Part shown: piece by piece, positions 26,508 to 34,813 of the stretch
How positions within the stretch are numbered: position 1 is the stretch's first letter
How the letters are laid out: the number at the start of each line of letters is the position of its first letter
Assembly: GCA_022510785.1 (NCBI GenBank)
Contig: JAFLSV010000016.1
Span: 1-43,596, forward strand
From: Desulfovibrionaceae bacterium
GTDB lineage: Bacteria > Desulfobacterota > Desulfovibrionia > Desulfovibrionales > Desulfovibrionaceae
Direction of reading: 5' to 3'
DNA length: 43,596 bases
Program-made: the position numbers and the translations under genes
Notes under the pieces: model-generated
Told to the model about the DNA's origin: nothing
What the model saw: only the letters and a program-made list of their open reading frames with translations
Database searches by the model: none

Positions 26508-26629
26508 GCTGACCCTCCGCCGACAGGAACCCGGTCGGAAAGGCTACGACAGTCTTCGCCTCAGCGCAAGAAAGTCCCTCCAAACCCGAAAAGGGGCCTG
26601 ACGCGACGCGCCGGCGGCCCCCGCGGTCA

Positions 26630-26660
26630 GGTGCGGTTCGCGCAAAGCGTGAACCGCACC
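26630..26660 (-). terminator. Hairpin after the YjfB-like gene
   Basis: Arms GGTGCGGTTC / GAACCGCACC with an 11-nt loop lie 15 bp after the stop on the minus strand. There is no T run, so rho-independent action is uncertain. Confidence 0.5.
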
Positions 26661-26675
26661 GGGACAAAGGCTCTG

Positions 26676-26867
26676 CTAGACAGTGATGTCCAGCTGCTGA
26701 CCTTTGCCTTGTTCAGCCATAGCGGCCTGAACCATCTGATCCCCGTTCTGACCGCCTGCGCCGCCCATCAGTTTGTTGACGGCGGCGGCCTGAGTGTCCA
26801 GAGCGTTCCCCAGGGCGCTGATGGCCATCTGAGCGGGAGCATCCATGCTGGTTGAACCAATATTCAT
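26676..26867 (-). CDS. YjfB-like putative motility protein
   Basis: 63 aa from ATG 26867 with GGAGG at 26873-26877; an ATG at 26879 has no ribosome site. The segment SALGNALDTQAAAVNKLMGG matches the core of the small YjfB family (Bacillus YjfB is made with the motility regulon). There is no membrane span or signal. A near-perfect sigma-28 promoter upstream fits late flagellar expression. Molecular function is unknown. Confidence 0.8.
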   Translation of the reverse strand: MNIGSTSMDAPAQMAISALGNALDTQAAAVNKLMGGAGGQNGDQMVQAAMAEQGKGQQLDITV

Positions 26868-26936
26868 AATAACCTCCAAGTGTTGCGCCGCATTCGTGCC
26901 AAAAGGAAGCGGCCCGGACGACAGCGTCCACCCGTC

Positions 26937-26963
26937 TTATCGGCCGCGCGCCCGCAAACTTAG
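26937..26963 (-). promoter_or_regulatory. Sigma-28 (FliA) promoter
   Basis: Read on the minus strand: CTAAGTTT (26963-26956), 11 bp, GCCGATAA (26944-26937). This differs from the classical TAAAGTTT-N11-GCCGATAA at two positions in the -35 half (TA read as CT) and matches the -10 half exactly. The expected start is about 26930, giving a 60-nt leader for the YjfB-like gene. Confidence 0.85.
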
Positions 26964-26972
26964 GGGACAAAA

Positions 26973-27854
26973 TCAGCACGGATCCTGTTCGGCCCGCCCT
27001 TCGCGGGAAGGCCCGCCGTCTTCCGTCTCCAGCCCGAAAAAGCGCAGGGCATTGCGGCCGCACCGCGTCCACAGCCCGGCCGGATCCTCGCCGCGCTCAG
27101 CGGCCAGCACCTGAGCCGTAAAGGCCGCCAGAGCCGGCTCGTTGCGCGTGCCGCGCCAGGGCACGGGGGCCAGATAGGGGCAGTCCGTCTCCAGAAGGAG
27201 ACGCCCGGCCGGGATACGGCGCAAGGCCTCGCGCAGGGCGCTGTTGGCCGGATAGCTCACCGGGCCGGGCACCGAAATATGCCAGCCGCGCTCCAGAATG
27301 GCCCCGGCCGCCGCGCTGTCCCCCCCGAAGCAGTGCCACAGCAGGGGGCGGCCGGCAAAGCCCTCGTCGTCCAGTATGTCCAGGGTGTCGGCAAAGGCGT
27401 CGCGGGAGTGGATGACCACGGGCCGGTCAAGCTCGCGCGCCAGGCCCAGCTGGGCGCGGAATATCCGTTTCTGCGTCTCCGGCGGGCAGTCCGGCCAGTG
27501 GTAGTCAAGGCCGATTTCACCCACGGCGCGCAACCGCGGGTCAGCTTCAAAATCCAGGGCCAGAGCCTTCCACTCCTCCGCTTCGCGCCCGCGCAGCTCA
27601 AGACCGTCGGAGGGATGCACGCCCAGAATGAAAAAAAGTTCGGGGCGGGCGCCCATGTGCTCGCGACGCGCCGCATAGGCCGCGTGCCCAAGAAAAACCT
27701 GCCCTATGCGGGCCACGCCCGCCCGCGCCGCCCGCGTGAGAACGCCCTCGAAATCCGGCCAGAGCTCTTCCGAATCCAGATGGGCGTGACTGTCCACACC
27801 AGTGCGCGGCAGCCCCAGACTTTCGGGGAGCGGCCGTGAAGCGTGTTTGCTCAT
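26973..27854 (-). CDS. tatD: TatD family metal-dependent deoxyribonuclease
   Basis: 293 aa. Metal ligands are visible in order: His23 and His25 (VDSHAHLD), Glu in AVGEIGLDYHW, His in VVIHSRDAF, His in LLWHCFGG, and Asp in LLETDCPYLAPVPWRGTRNEP. The fold is an amidohydrolase barrel; relatives are 3'-5' DNases involved in repair. The start was chosen at MSKHAS; the frame continues upstream without family similarity. The phage-defence/Tat history of the name is irrelevant here, as no tatABC is near. Confidence 0.94.
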   Translation of the reverse strand: MSKHASRPLPESLGLPRTGVDSHAHLDSEELWPDFEGVLTRAARAGVARIGQVFLGHAAYAARREHMGARPELFFILGVHPSDGLELRGREAEEWKALALDFEADPRLRAVGEIGLDYHWPDCPPETQKRIFRAQLGLARELDRPVVIHSRDAFADTLDILDDEGFAGRPLLWHCFGGDSAAAGAILERGWHISVPGPVSYPANSALREALRRIPAGRLLLETDCPYLAPVPWRGTRNEPALAAFTAQVLAAERGEDPAGLWTRCGRNALRFFGLETEDGGPSREGRAEQDPC

Positions 27855-27892
27855 GCGAATTCCCGCCTGAAATATCCCCAATGAAAACGCCT

Positions 27893-28975
27893 TTACCCAA
27901 ACAGGCGCCCCGCGCGGATTTGGGCCCACAGGTCTGTCAGCCGCCGATCGCGCTCGGCCGCGCCGTACAGGGCCGCTGTCGCAAGCGCCCCGTCGCGCAG
28001 CCGTTCCCAGGCCGGGCCGCCCCGCTCCGCCAGGCCCAGCGCCGCGTCCACAGCCAGCGCCGCGCCTATGACATCGGCGTCCGCCGTCCAGAAGCCGTTG
28101 ACCGGGCGCGGCTCGGCCTCCTTCCGCACGGTCTCGGGCAGCCAGGGAGGCAGTCCGTCAGCGCCGGCGCCCTGCCAGCCTTCGGGCGAACGCATGTAGT
28201 CCCAGCCGCCAAAACCGCTGAAGCCCACGCCGGGACAGGCGCAGGCCATGGCTTCCAGCGGGGGCAGGGGACATCCTTCGGGAAAGCCCGTGGCCAAAAA
28301 AAGGTCGCAGCCTCGCAGGACGGCCGCCACTGCCTCGTGACTCAGGCCCTGAATGGCCACCCATTCCGGCCCGGGCAGGCCCCGCCGCGCGCGCCGTGCG
28401 TCCACAATTTCCCGGATGCGTCGGGCCAGAGCGCTGTTTTTGCGGGGCATCCAGGCCACGCGGATGCGCGCGTCCCCAGGCCCGCCCCGCGCGTTCCCGG
28501 TTCCGTCAGGGGCAAAGAGCCGCAAGTCCAGGCCGGGCCGCAGCACAGGGGCGCCGTGGCCGGTCATCTCCTCCACATGCCAGGCCACGGGCCGCGACAC
28601 GGCCAGAACATGCAGGGGCAGCGCGGCGGGAGACAGCCCCTCGGGCCATTCGCCCAAGAGATAGGCCCAGTTCTGCGCGTAGACCAGCACCCTGGCCCCG
28701 GCCCGCAGTCCGGGCATAAGCAGCGACGGCCAGCCCTCGGGAACCAGCCATATGTCGCCAGCCGCCGGGGCGGCCTGGCCGGAGCCCGGGGCCTGGCCGC
28801 CGGCGGGCCACACGCTTACCGGCGGCAGGTCTTGCGCGGCCAGCCAGGGCGCGTTCTCCCGCGCCACAAGCGCAGTTTCAAAGCCGGCCCGGCTCAGCAC
28901 GCGGGCCAGATCCAAAAGCACGGCCAGTCCGCCGGACACAGACTTCAGGGGCGGCAGGGCAATCCAGGTTTTCAT
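27893..28975 (-). CDS. Glycosyltransferase, group 1/GT4-like
   Basis: 360 aa from ATG 28975, overlapping by one base the stop of the heptosyltransferase gene. It begins MKTWIALPPLKSVSGGLAVLLDLARVLSRAGFETALV, a first Rossmann fold with the Gly-Gly loop; the second contains VAIQGLSHEAVAAVLRGCDLFLATGFPEGCPLPPLEAMACACPGVGFSGFGG, the GT4-type nucleotide-sugar site with the E-x7-E analogue. It probably adds a sugar to lipopolysaccharide core, given the coupled waaF-like gene. Donor and acceptor are unknown. Confidence 0.85.
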   Translation of the reverse strand: MKTWIALPPLKSVSGGLAVLLDLARVLSRAGFETALVARENAPWLAAQDLPPVSVWPAGGQAPGSGQAAPAAGDIWLVPEGWPSLLMPGLRAGARVLVYAQNWAYLLGEWPEGLSPAALPLHVLAVSRPVAWHVEEMTGHGAPVLRPGLDLRLFAPDGTGNARGGPGDARIRVAWMPRKNSALARRIREIVDARRARRGLPGPEWVAIQGLSHEAVAAVLRGCDLFLATGFPEGCPLPPLEAMACACPGVGFSGFGGWDYMRSPEGWQGAGADGLPPWLPETVRKEAEPRPVNGFWTADADVIGAALAVDAALGLAERGGPAWERLRDGALATAALYGAAERDRRLTDLWAQIRAGRLFG

Positions 28976-30105
28976 CACAGCGTCCTCTCCGTCCGCCAGG
29001 GGTAGAGTTTGGCCCGCACGTCCCGCCACACGGCTTCGGGGTCAAGGGCGCGCATGCAGCGAAAATGCCCCTTCGGACATGCCTTGTGCCCGTGCAGGCC
29101 GCAGGGACGGCAGGGCTCATCCGCTTCCATGACGCTGGAGGCCGTCCCGCGCGGCGCAAAGCCCAACGATCGCACCGTGGGGCCGAACAGCGCCGTTACC
29201 GGCGTGCGCTGGGCCCAGGCCAGATGCATGGGGCCGGAATCGTTGGTGAGGTAACATTGCAGGCGGCCCAGCACGGCGGCCAGAACGGGCAGCGAGGTGC
29301 GGCCGGACAGATCCAGCAGCCGGCATGCGCCGCCCGGGCCTTCCGCCGCCAGAGCCAGAGAGCGGCCGTCGCCCATGCCTTCGGCCAGGCGCAGAACCTC
29401 GCGGGCGCTCTCGCCCTCCTCCGGCGCAGCCAGCAGCGCCACACAGGAACCGGCCTCCAGAGCCCGGCGCAGCACCAGGGCGAAGCCCTCCGGCGTCCAG
29501 CGCTTGGTGGGCCACACCGAGCCGGGATGCACGCCCAGCACCGGCCCCGGCGGCAGAGGCGCGAGCAGGCGCTCCGCTTCGGCCTGGGCCTCCAGCGGCA
29601 GGGTCAGCTCGGGCCAGCGCAGCCCCTGGTCTTCCAGAACGGAGGATGGCAGATCCAGCGGCTCCACAAGACCGAGCAGGCGCTCGATTTCCTGCCGCTC
29701 GTCAAAGCGGCGGCCCACCTGATCGGTCAGCAGCCACCAGGCCAGAGACGCCTCGGCGTACCCCACGCGGCGGGGCGCGCCGCTCAGGCGGGCCATGAGC
29801 GAACTGCGCAGACTCAGGTGCGCGTCGATCCACAAATCATAGCCGCGCTCCGCCACTTCCCGGCTCAGCAGCCAGAAGCCGGCGAGGCCCCGGGCCGTTC
29901 CCCGCTTGTCGTAGGCATAGACCGCGTCAATTTCGGGCTGGGCCGCGAACAAGGGCGCCAGGCCGCCGCGCACATAAAAATCCAGAACGGCATCGGGCCA
30001 GGCCGCGCGCAGGGTGCGGATCAGGGGCAGCGTGAGCACCGCGTCGCCCAGGAAGGCGGTATTCCAGACCGCGATGCGGCGGGGAGTGGTCAGAACCTGG
30101 GCCAT
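28975..30105 (-). CDS. Heptosyltransferase family (GT9, WaaF-like)
   Basis: 376 aa from the ATG after GAGGT. GT9 motifs: NTAFLGDAVLTLPLIRTLRAAWP at the N-terminus, VGYAEASLAWWL, LGVHPGSVWPTKRWTPEGFA in the middle, and NDSGPMHLAWAQRTPVTALFGPT for ADP-sugar binding. The Cys-containing C-terminus (CRPCGLHGHKACPKGHFRCM) is like that of WaaF. It transfers heptose to the lipopolysaccharide inner core on the cytoplasmic face. It is 23 bp downstream of hypE and coupled to the GT4 gene. Confidence 0.93.
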   Translation of the reverse strand: MAQVLTTPRRIAVWNTAFLGDAVLTLPLIRTLRAAWPDAVLDFYVRGGLAPLFAAQPEIDAVYAYDKRGTARGLAGFWLLSREVAERGYDLWIDAHLSLRSSLMARLSGAPRRVGYAEASLAWWLLTDQVGRRFDERQEIERLLGLVEPLDLPSSVLEDQGLRWPELTLPLEAQAEAERLLAPLPPGPVLGVHPGSVWPTKRWTPEGFALVLRRALEAGSCVALLAAPEEGESAREVLRLAEGMGDGRSLALAAEGPGGACRLLDLSGRTSLPVLAAVLGRLQCYLTNDSGPMHLAWAQRTPVTALFGPTVRSLGFAPRGTASSVMEADEPCRPCGLHGHKACPKGHFRCMRALDPEAVWRDVRAKLYPWRTERTL

Positions 30106-30128
30106 GGCACACCTCGCGGAAAAAGCTT

Positions 30129-31130
30129 TCAGCAGATGCGGGGCAGGGGCGCCCCTTCCAGCATGGACAAAAGGCGCTGCCCGCCCATGCGGGTGCGCAG
30201 CGTCACCCGCGGCGGCGCGCCGGCCACCATTTCGCCCACCAGAGCCGCGTCCATGCCCACGGGCTCGGATCGCATGACAGCCAGCGCGGCGTCGGCCTTT
30301 TCCCGCGGCAGAACGCAAATCAGCTTGCCCTCGTTGGCCAGATACAGAGGATCGAGCCCCAGCACGCCGCAGCCGGCCCGCACATTTTCCCGCACGGGAA
30401 CGGCCGCCTCGTCCACCACGCAGGACAGGCCCGACTGCTCGGCGATTTCGTTCAGGGTGGTGGCCAGTCCCCCGCGGGTGGGATCGCGCAGAACATGGAT
30501 ATCTCCCACCTCGGTGATCAGGCGCTCGGCAAGGCGGTTCAGGGGGGCGCTGTCGCTGCGCACATCACTGATGAAGGAAAGTTCCTCGCGCCGGGCCATG
30601 ACGGTCAGCCCGTGATCGCCGACAGTGCCGCTGAGCAGCACCGCGTCACCCGGGCGGGCCGCATGGCCCGAGGGGGCCGGCTCGGCAATGAGCTCCCCCA
30701 CCCCGGTAGTGGTGATGAACAGCCTGTCGCACGCGCCGCGCGGCACCACCTTGGTATCGCCGGTCACCACGGCCACCCCGGCGCGGCGGGCCGCCCCGGC
30801 CATGGACTGAACCACGCGCTCCAGCACATCAAGCTCAAGGCCCTCTTCCAGAATAAAGCCGCAGCTCAGATAACGCGGCCGGCCGCCCATCACGGCCACA
30901 TCGTTGACCGTGCCGTGCACGGCCAGGCTGCCGATGTCCCCGCCGGGAAAAAACAGCGGCGTCACCGTGTAGCCGTCGGTGCTCATGACGACGGGCCCGC
31001 GCATGTCCAGCACCGCGCCGTCATCCATGCGGCGCAGGATCTCGTTGTCCAAATGCCGCACAAAGAGATCCGTGATGAGGCGCTGCGAAGCCCGGCCCCC
31101 GCTGCCGCTGTCCAAAAGAAGCCTGTTCAT
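30129..31130 (-). CDS. hypE: Hydrogenase maturation protein HypE
   Basis: 333 aa from the ATG after AAGGAGAG. It carries the AIR-synthase-like ATP fold with [23 protein letters not shown] and [16 protein letters not shown]. The C-terminal PRIC ends in Cys333, the residue that receives the carbamoyl group from HypF and is dehydrated to thiocyanate for the NiFe cyanide ligands. It is 38 bp downstream of hypD. hypA, B, C and F are not in this window. Confidence 0.97.
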   Translation of the reverse strand: MNRLLLDSGSGGRASQRLITDLFVRHLDNEILRRMDDGAVLDMRGPVVMSTDGYTVTPLFFPGGDIGSLAVHGTVNDVAVMGGRPRYLSCGFILEEGLELDVLERVVQSMAGAARRAGVAVVTGDTKVVPRGACDRLFITTTGVGELIAEPAPSGHAARPGDAVLLSGTVGDHGLTVMARREELSFISDVRSDSAPLNRLAERLITEVGDIHVLRDPTRGGLATTLNEIAEQSGLSCVVDEAAVPVRENVRAGCGVLGLDPLYLANEGKLICVLPREKADAALAVMRSEPVGMDAALVGEMVAGAPPRVTLRTRMGGQRLLSMLEGAPLPRIC

Positions 31131-31168
31131 GTCTCTCCTTCCTGCCCGTGGTTTCACCGGCGCAGGCA

Positions 31169-32293
31169 TCAGCGCGCGGGCGCCGGATTCGCGCCCTGAT
31201 ACCTGTACCAGGCCGCGCAGCTGCCCTCGCTGGATACCATGCACGGCCCGGTGGGATTCCGGGGAGTGCAGGATTTGCCGAAAAGCGGGCACTGATCCGG
31301 CGTGATGCTCCCGCTCAGAACCTGGCCGCAGCGGCAGCCGGGGATGGGCGCGGTGTCGGGCAGGGACAGCCCCAGGCGTTCCACGGCGTTGAAAGACGCA
31401 AACTCGTCGCGCAGGGTCAGGCCGCTGTCCGGGATGAGCCCCAGGCCGCGCCAACGGGCGTCGCACACCCGGAACACCTGATTGAGGACGGCCAGGGCCG
31501 CGGGACTGCCGCCCGCGTCCACCGCCCGGCCATAGGCGTTGACCGCCGCGGGCCGCCCCGTGCGCAGCTGTTCCAGCATAAGGCACAGGGCGCTGAGGAT
31601 ATCCGCCGGCTCAAAGCCCGCCACCACGGCCGGCCGGCCATGGCTTTCCGCCACAAAGCGGAAGGGCTCCAGGCCCAGCACCACAGCCACATGCCCGGGC
31701 AGCAAAAAGGCGTCGATGCTGCGGGAACGGCCCTGATCCTTCTCCAGAAGGACGCGCAGAACCGGCGGCACCAGCTTGTGGCAGGACAGCACGCAAAAAT
31801 TGGTCACGCCTCTCCGGCGGGCGCTCAGCACGGCCCCCGCCACCGCCGGGGCGGTGGTCTCAAAGCCCACCCCCAGAAAAACCACGCTGTCGCCGGGGTG
31901 TTCCCCGGCCAGGCGCACGGCGTCCAGAGGGGAATAGACAATCTGAACGCGCGCCCCGTCGGCCTGGGCATGCTTGAGCGAGCGGCCGTCCGGGCCGGGC
32001 ACCCGCACAAGGTCGCCAAAGGTGGCCAGCAGAGTCTTGTCGCGTCCGGCCAGCTCCAGAAAAAGCGCCACTTCCGCCTCGTGGGTGACGCACACCGGGC
32101 AGCCGGGGCCGGACAGGTGCGTGAGCCCCGGCGGCAAAAGCGAACGCAGGCCGCTTTGAAAAATGGATACCGTATGCGTGCCGCACACTTCCATAAAGCG
32201 CGCGGGCCGGCCCCAGGCCTCCATTTCCCGTTCCAGCCTGGCCAGCAGAGCCCGGCACAGTTCCGGGTTCTGAAACGATGCGGAAAAATCCAT
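31169..32293 (-). CDS. hypD: Hydrogenase maturation protein HypD
   Basis: 374 aa from the ATG after GGGAGA. CGTHT (Cys37) and SGPGCPVC (Cys65, Cys68) form the Fe(CN)2CO scaffold site shared with HypC; the C-terminal cysteines in [20 protein letters not shown] and [11 protein letters not shown] hold the 4Fe-4S cluster. It assembles the iron-cyanide-carbonyl unit of NiFe hydrogenases, using cyanide from HypE. It is first in the hypD-hypE run. Confidence 0.97.
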   Translation of the reverse strand: MDFSASFQNPELCRALLARLEREMEAWGRPARFMEVCGTHTVSIFQSGLRSLLPPGLTHLSGPGCPVCVTHEAEVALFLELAGRDKTLLATFGDLVRVPGPDGRSLKHAQADGARVQIVYSPLDAVRLAGEHPGDSVVFLGVGFETTAPAVAGAVLSARRRGVTNFCVLSCHKLVPPVLRVLLEKDQGRSRSIDAFLLPGHVAVVLGLEPFRFVAESHGRPAVVAGFEPADILSALCLMLEQLRTGRPAAVNAYGRAVDAGGSPAALAVLNQVFRVCDARWRGLGLIPDSGLTLRDEFASFNAVERLGLSLPDTAPIPGCRCGQVLSGSITPDQCPLFGKSCTPRNPTGPCMVSSEGSCAAWYRYQGANPAPAR

Positions 32294-32434
32294 ACTGTCT
32301 CCCTGCTGTCTGCCGCTGTTTTCCCGCCGCCTCCACCATGCTTTCCCCAGGCTGTCCCATGGCAGGACGATTGTGAGCGTTCCCCATGGCCTAAAGGGGC
32401 CGCGGCCCGCTGTCAAGGAAGCGCGCAGGCGCAC

Positions 32435-32463
32435 TTGCGCGCGCGCCGGGGACGGGCTATGCT
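32435..32463 (+). promoter_or_regulatory. Possible promoter of the siroheme decarboxylase-hemL operon
   Basis: TTGCGC (32435-32440), a 17-bp spacer and TATGCT (32458-32463) form a plausible sigma-70 promoter, 47 bp before the start codon, in the gap divergent to hypD. Confidence 0.45.
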
Positions 32464-32509
32464 CCAGAGCGGTTCAAAGCCTTATTTTTCCTTGATGGAG
32501 CAGCGGAAT

Positions 32510-32995
32510 ATGCCCTTCAGCACGCAGGAAACCAACGTGCTGCGCATCGTGCAGAACAATCTGCCCGACAGCCTCACCCCCTACGCGGACATGGCCGCCG
32601 CCTCCGGTCTGAGCGAAGGCGAGGTTCTTGCCCTCCTGGCACGCCTCAAGGAAGACGGCACCATCCGCCGCTTCGGGGCCAGCATCAGGCACCAGCGCAC
32701 GGGCTGGCAGCACAACGCCATGGTGGCCTGGATCATTGACCCCGCCCTGGCGGACGAGGCCGGAACCAGGGCGGCGCAGCACCCGCGCATTTCGCACTGC
32801 TACTACCGGCCCGGCACCGCGCCGGACTGGCCGTACACCCTGTATACCATGATCCACGGCAAAAGCGAACAGGAATGCCTAGCTGTGGTGGACGAGCTGC
32901 GGCGCAGCACCCCGCTGCGGGAATACGCGGTGCTCGAAAGCGTGAAGGAACTCAAAAAAATTTCCATGACCTATTTTCCGGAGAACCCGTCATGA
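32510..32995 (+). CDS. Siroheme decarboxylase subunit (AhbA/AhbB, NirDLHG-like; AsnC fold)
   Basis: 161 aa from the ATG with GGAG nine bases upstream; ATG 32495 lacks such a site. It has the Lrp/AsnC-type winged helix ([42 protein letters not shown]) followed by an alpha/beta domain with [22 protein letters not shown] and [15 protein letters not shown]. The RRFGA...H...G...N.MVAW pattern marks the siroheme decarboxylase group rather than true regulators. In Desulfovibrio AhbA/AhbB convert siroheme to 12,18-didecarboxysiroheme on the alternative haem route. ATGA overlap with hemL supports a tetrapyrrole role. Alpha versus beta subunit is not resolved. Confidence 0.85.
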   Translation: MPFSTQETNVLRIVQNNLPDSLTPYADMAAASGLSEGEVLALLARLKEDGTIRRFGASIRHQRTGWQHNAMVAWIIDPALADEAGTRAAQHPRISHCYYRPGTAPDWPYTLYTMIHGKSEQECLAVVDELRRSTPLREYAVLESVKELKKISMTYFPENPS

Positions 32996-34266
32996 CTATC
33001 CGTCGCTCGCAGGAACTTTTCACCCGCGCCCAGGCTTTCATGCCCGGCGGGGTCAACAGCCCGGTGCGCGCCTGCCGCAACGTGCACAGCGATCCCCTGT
33101 TCATTGCCTCGGGTCAGGGCTCGCGCCTGACCACGGCGGACGGCGAAACCCTCATTGATTTTGTGGGGTCGTGGGGGCCCATGATCCTGGGCCACGCGCA
33201 CCCCGAAGTGACGCGGGCCGTGCAGCAGGCCGCCAGCCGCGGCTCCAGCTACGGGGCCCCCTGCGAGGACGAAGTGCGCCTGGCGGAAGAAGTCTGCGCG
33301 GCTCTGCCGTCCGTGGACATGGTGCGCATGGTCAACTCGGGCACCGAGGCCACCATGAGCGCCCTGCGCCTGGCGCGCGCCGTCACCGGACGCGACATGC
33401 TGATCAAGTTCATCGGCGGCTACCACGGCCATGGGGATGCCTTTCTGGCCAGCGCGGGCTCCGGGGTGGCCACCTTTTCCATCCCCGGCACGCCGGGCGT
33501 GCCCGCCAGCACCGTGCGCGACACCCTGCTTGCCCCCTACAACGACCTGGACGCCGTGCGCGCCCTCTTTGAGGCGCATCCCGGTGAGATAGCCGCCCTT
33601 TTTGTGGAACCCGTGGCGGGCAATATGGGACTGATGCTGCCCGAACCCGGCTTTCTGCGGGGCCTGCGCGATCTGTGCACCGCCCACGGCGCCCTGCTGG
33701 TATTCGACGAGGTGATCACCGGCTTCCGCCTGTCTTACGCCGGAGCCCAGGGACGCTTTGGCATCACTCCCGACCTGACCACCTTTGGCAAAATCATAGG
33801 AGGCGGCCTGCCCGTGGGCGCCTACGGCGGCAAGGCGGCCTTCATGGAGCGCATCGCGCCCCGGGGTGACGTGTACCAGGCGGGCACCCTTTCGGGCAAT
33901 CCGCTGGCCATGGCCGCCGGGCTGGCGACCCTGAGGATCCTCAAATCCGCCGACTATGACGATCTGGAACGCCGGGTGGACGCTTTTGTCCGGGAACTGG
34001 AAGCCATCCTGCGCGGCAAGGGCGTGCCGGTGCAAATTCCGCACATCGCCTCCATGTTCACGGTGTACTTTACGGATCGCCCCCTGCGCGGCTTTGCGGA
34101 CGTGCAAAGCGCGGATATCTCCCTGTTTGAAAACTTTTACAAACAAATGCGGGATCAGGGCGTGTTCCTCGCTCCCTCGGCCTTTGAGGCCAATATGGTA
34201 TCGTTTGCCCACGAGGAGGCGGACTTTGCGGCCGCCCTGCGCGCAGCCCGCGCCGTGCGCTTCTGA
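32992..34266 (+). CDS. hemL: Glutamate-1-semialdehyde 2,1-aminomutase HemL
   Basis: 424 aa. The opening ([23 protein letters not shown]), [31 protein letters not shown] and the PLP lysine Lys267 in [17 protein letters not shown] identify it. It converts glutamate-1-semialdehyde to 5-aminolevulinate, the first committed tetrapyrrole precursor (C5 route). Its start overlaps the decarboxylase gene stop (ATGA), and a T-tailed hairpin follows. Confidence 0.98.
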   Translation: MTIRRSQELFTRAQAFMPGGVNSPVRACRNVHSDPLFIASGQGSRLTTADGETLIDFVGSWGPMILGHAHPEVTRAVQQAASRGSSYGAPCEDEVRLAEEVCAALPSVDMVRMVNSGTEATMSALRLARAVTGRDMLIKFIGGYHGHGDAFLASAGSGVATFSIPGTPGVPASTVRDTLLAPYNDLDAVRALFEAHPGEIAALFVEPVAGNMGLMLPEPGFLRGLRDLCTAHGALLVFDEVITGFRLSYAGAQGRFGITPDLTTFGKIIGGGLPVGAYGGKAAFMERIAPRGDVYQAGTLSGNPLAMAAGLATLRILKSADYDDLERRVDAFVRELEAILRGKGVPVQIPHIASMFTVYFTDRPLRGFADVQSADISLFENFYKQMRDQGVFLAPSAFEANMVSFAHEEADFAAALRAARAVRF

Positions 34267-34319
34267 AGCGTTTCACACAGCGGCCGCCCTGCCCGCGCCG
34301 CGGGGGCGGCTCCACGCAC

Positions 34320-34349
34320 ACAGCCCGGAATCATCCATTCACGGGCTGT
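34320..34349 (+). terminator. Rho-independent terminator after hemL
   Basis: ACAGCCCG (34320-34327) pairs with CGGGCTGT (34342-34349), extended inside by GAAT/ATTC, and is followed by TTTC. It lies 53 bp after the hemL stop. Confidence 0.75.
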
Positions 34350-34416
34350 TTTCATGCCCTGTTCAAAATATGTCCATCTCAGCGTCGGGCTGTATACTTA
34401 TTGAACGATAGATCGG

Positions 34417-34471
34417 GGCATGCGCGCGTATCCATGCCTGTTTCTTTTTACAAAGTTACCATAAAAACAGG
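34417..34471. promoter_or_regulatory. Inverted repeats upstream of the sigma-54 promoter, possible activator sites
   Basis: GGCATG (34417-34422) / CATGCC (34433-34438) and CCTGTTT (34437-34443) / AAACAGG (34465-34471) form two symmetric elements some 25-80 bp before the -24 box, where enhancer-binding proteins often act. Symmetry alone is the evidence. Confidence 0.3.
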
Positions 34472-34494
34472 TTGTTGAAAAAGTCTCATACGCC

Positions 34495-34510
34495 TGGCAC
34501 AAAGCTTGCT
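34495..34510 (+). promoter_or_regulatory. Sigma-54 promoter with no protein gene downstream
   Basis: TGGCACA (34495-34501), four bases, TTGCT (34506-34510): a full -24/-12 match with correct spacing. The start is expected near 34521. Everything to the plus-strand terminator at 34761-34799 lacks a credible open frame. Confidence 0.8.
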
Positions 34511-34541
34511 AAAGTTCTGGCAACGCGACATACCACCCCCT

Positions 34542-34602
34542 CCGCACCTGCCGCTCCGTCACACGGGGGGAACCGGCCATCCGGCCGGAGCGGCAGGTGC
34601 GG
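34542..34602. repeat. Perfect 17-bp inverted repeat
   Basis: The arm at 34542-34558 starts CCGCACCTGCC and its exact complement is at 34586-34602; the 27-bp spacer contains a further CCGG/CCGG pairing. In RNA it makes a very stable hairpin. Confidence 0.9.
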
Positions 34603-34760
34603 CCAGACTCAGCACGGCACAGCCGCAACAGGCTTCATGAGCGCCGATCACCAACACGGCAGGCCGGCCCGCCGCTCCCGCGCGGGAAGGGACAAACAGG
34701 CGCCCTCACAAACGCCTTTGACATAGACTGATGAAGACGTTCCCACGCTTCTTCTCCCCG

Positions 34761-34799
34761 CAGGGCGGTTTCCGGAAACGGGAACCGCCCCTGCTTTTG
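34761..34799 (+). terminator. Rho-independent terminator of the putative small RNA
   Basis: GCAGG and GCGGTT (34761-34771) pair with AACCGC and CCTGC (34784-34795, one bulged C), followed by TTTT at 34796-34799. The T tail is only on the plus strand, where no protein gene is present upstream. Confidence 0.75.
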
Positions 34800-34813
34800 C
34801 CGTTCTGTCAGAA

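Larger units (their letters stand above)
34521..34799 (+). ncRNA. Putative sigma-54-dependent small RNA, about 280 nt
   Basis: Bounded by the sigma-54 promoter and a T-tailed terminator on the same strand. Near its 5' end is a large hairpin (17-bp perfect arms at 34542-34558 and 34586-34602). The frames inside (for example a 28-codon one from ATG 34638) have no ribosome site and no hydrophobic or domain signature. The minus-strand barrel gene ends at 34814, so the transcript would not overlap it much. This is a prediction from signals, not homology. Confidence 0.5.

Noticed and set aside
26887..26901. TGGCACG on the minus strand before the YjfB-like gene, resembling a sigma-54 -24 box
   Set aside because: The -12 half is CGGC rather than TTGC, and the predicted start would fall inside the ribosome-binding site. 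The sigma-28 promoter upstream explains the gene better.
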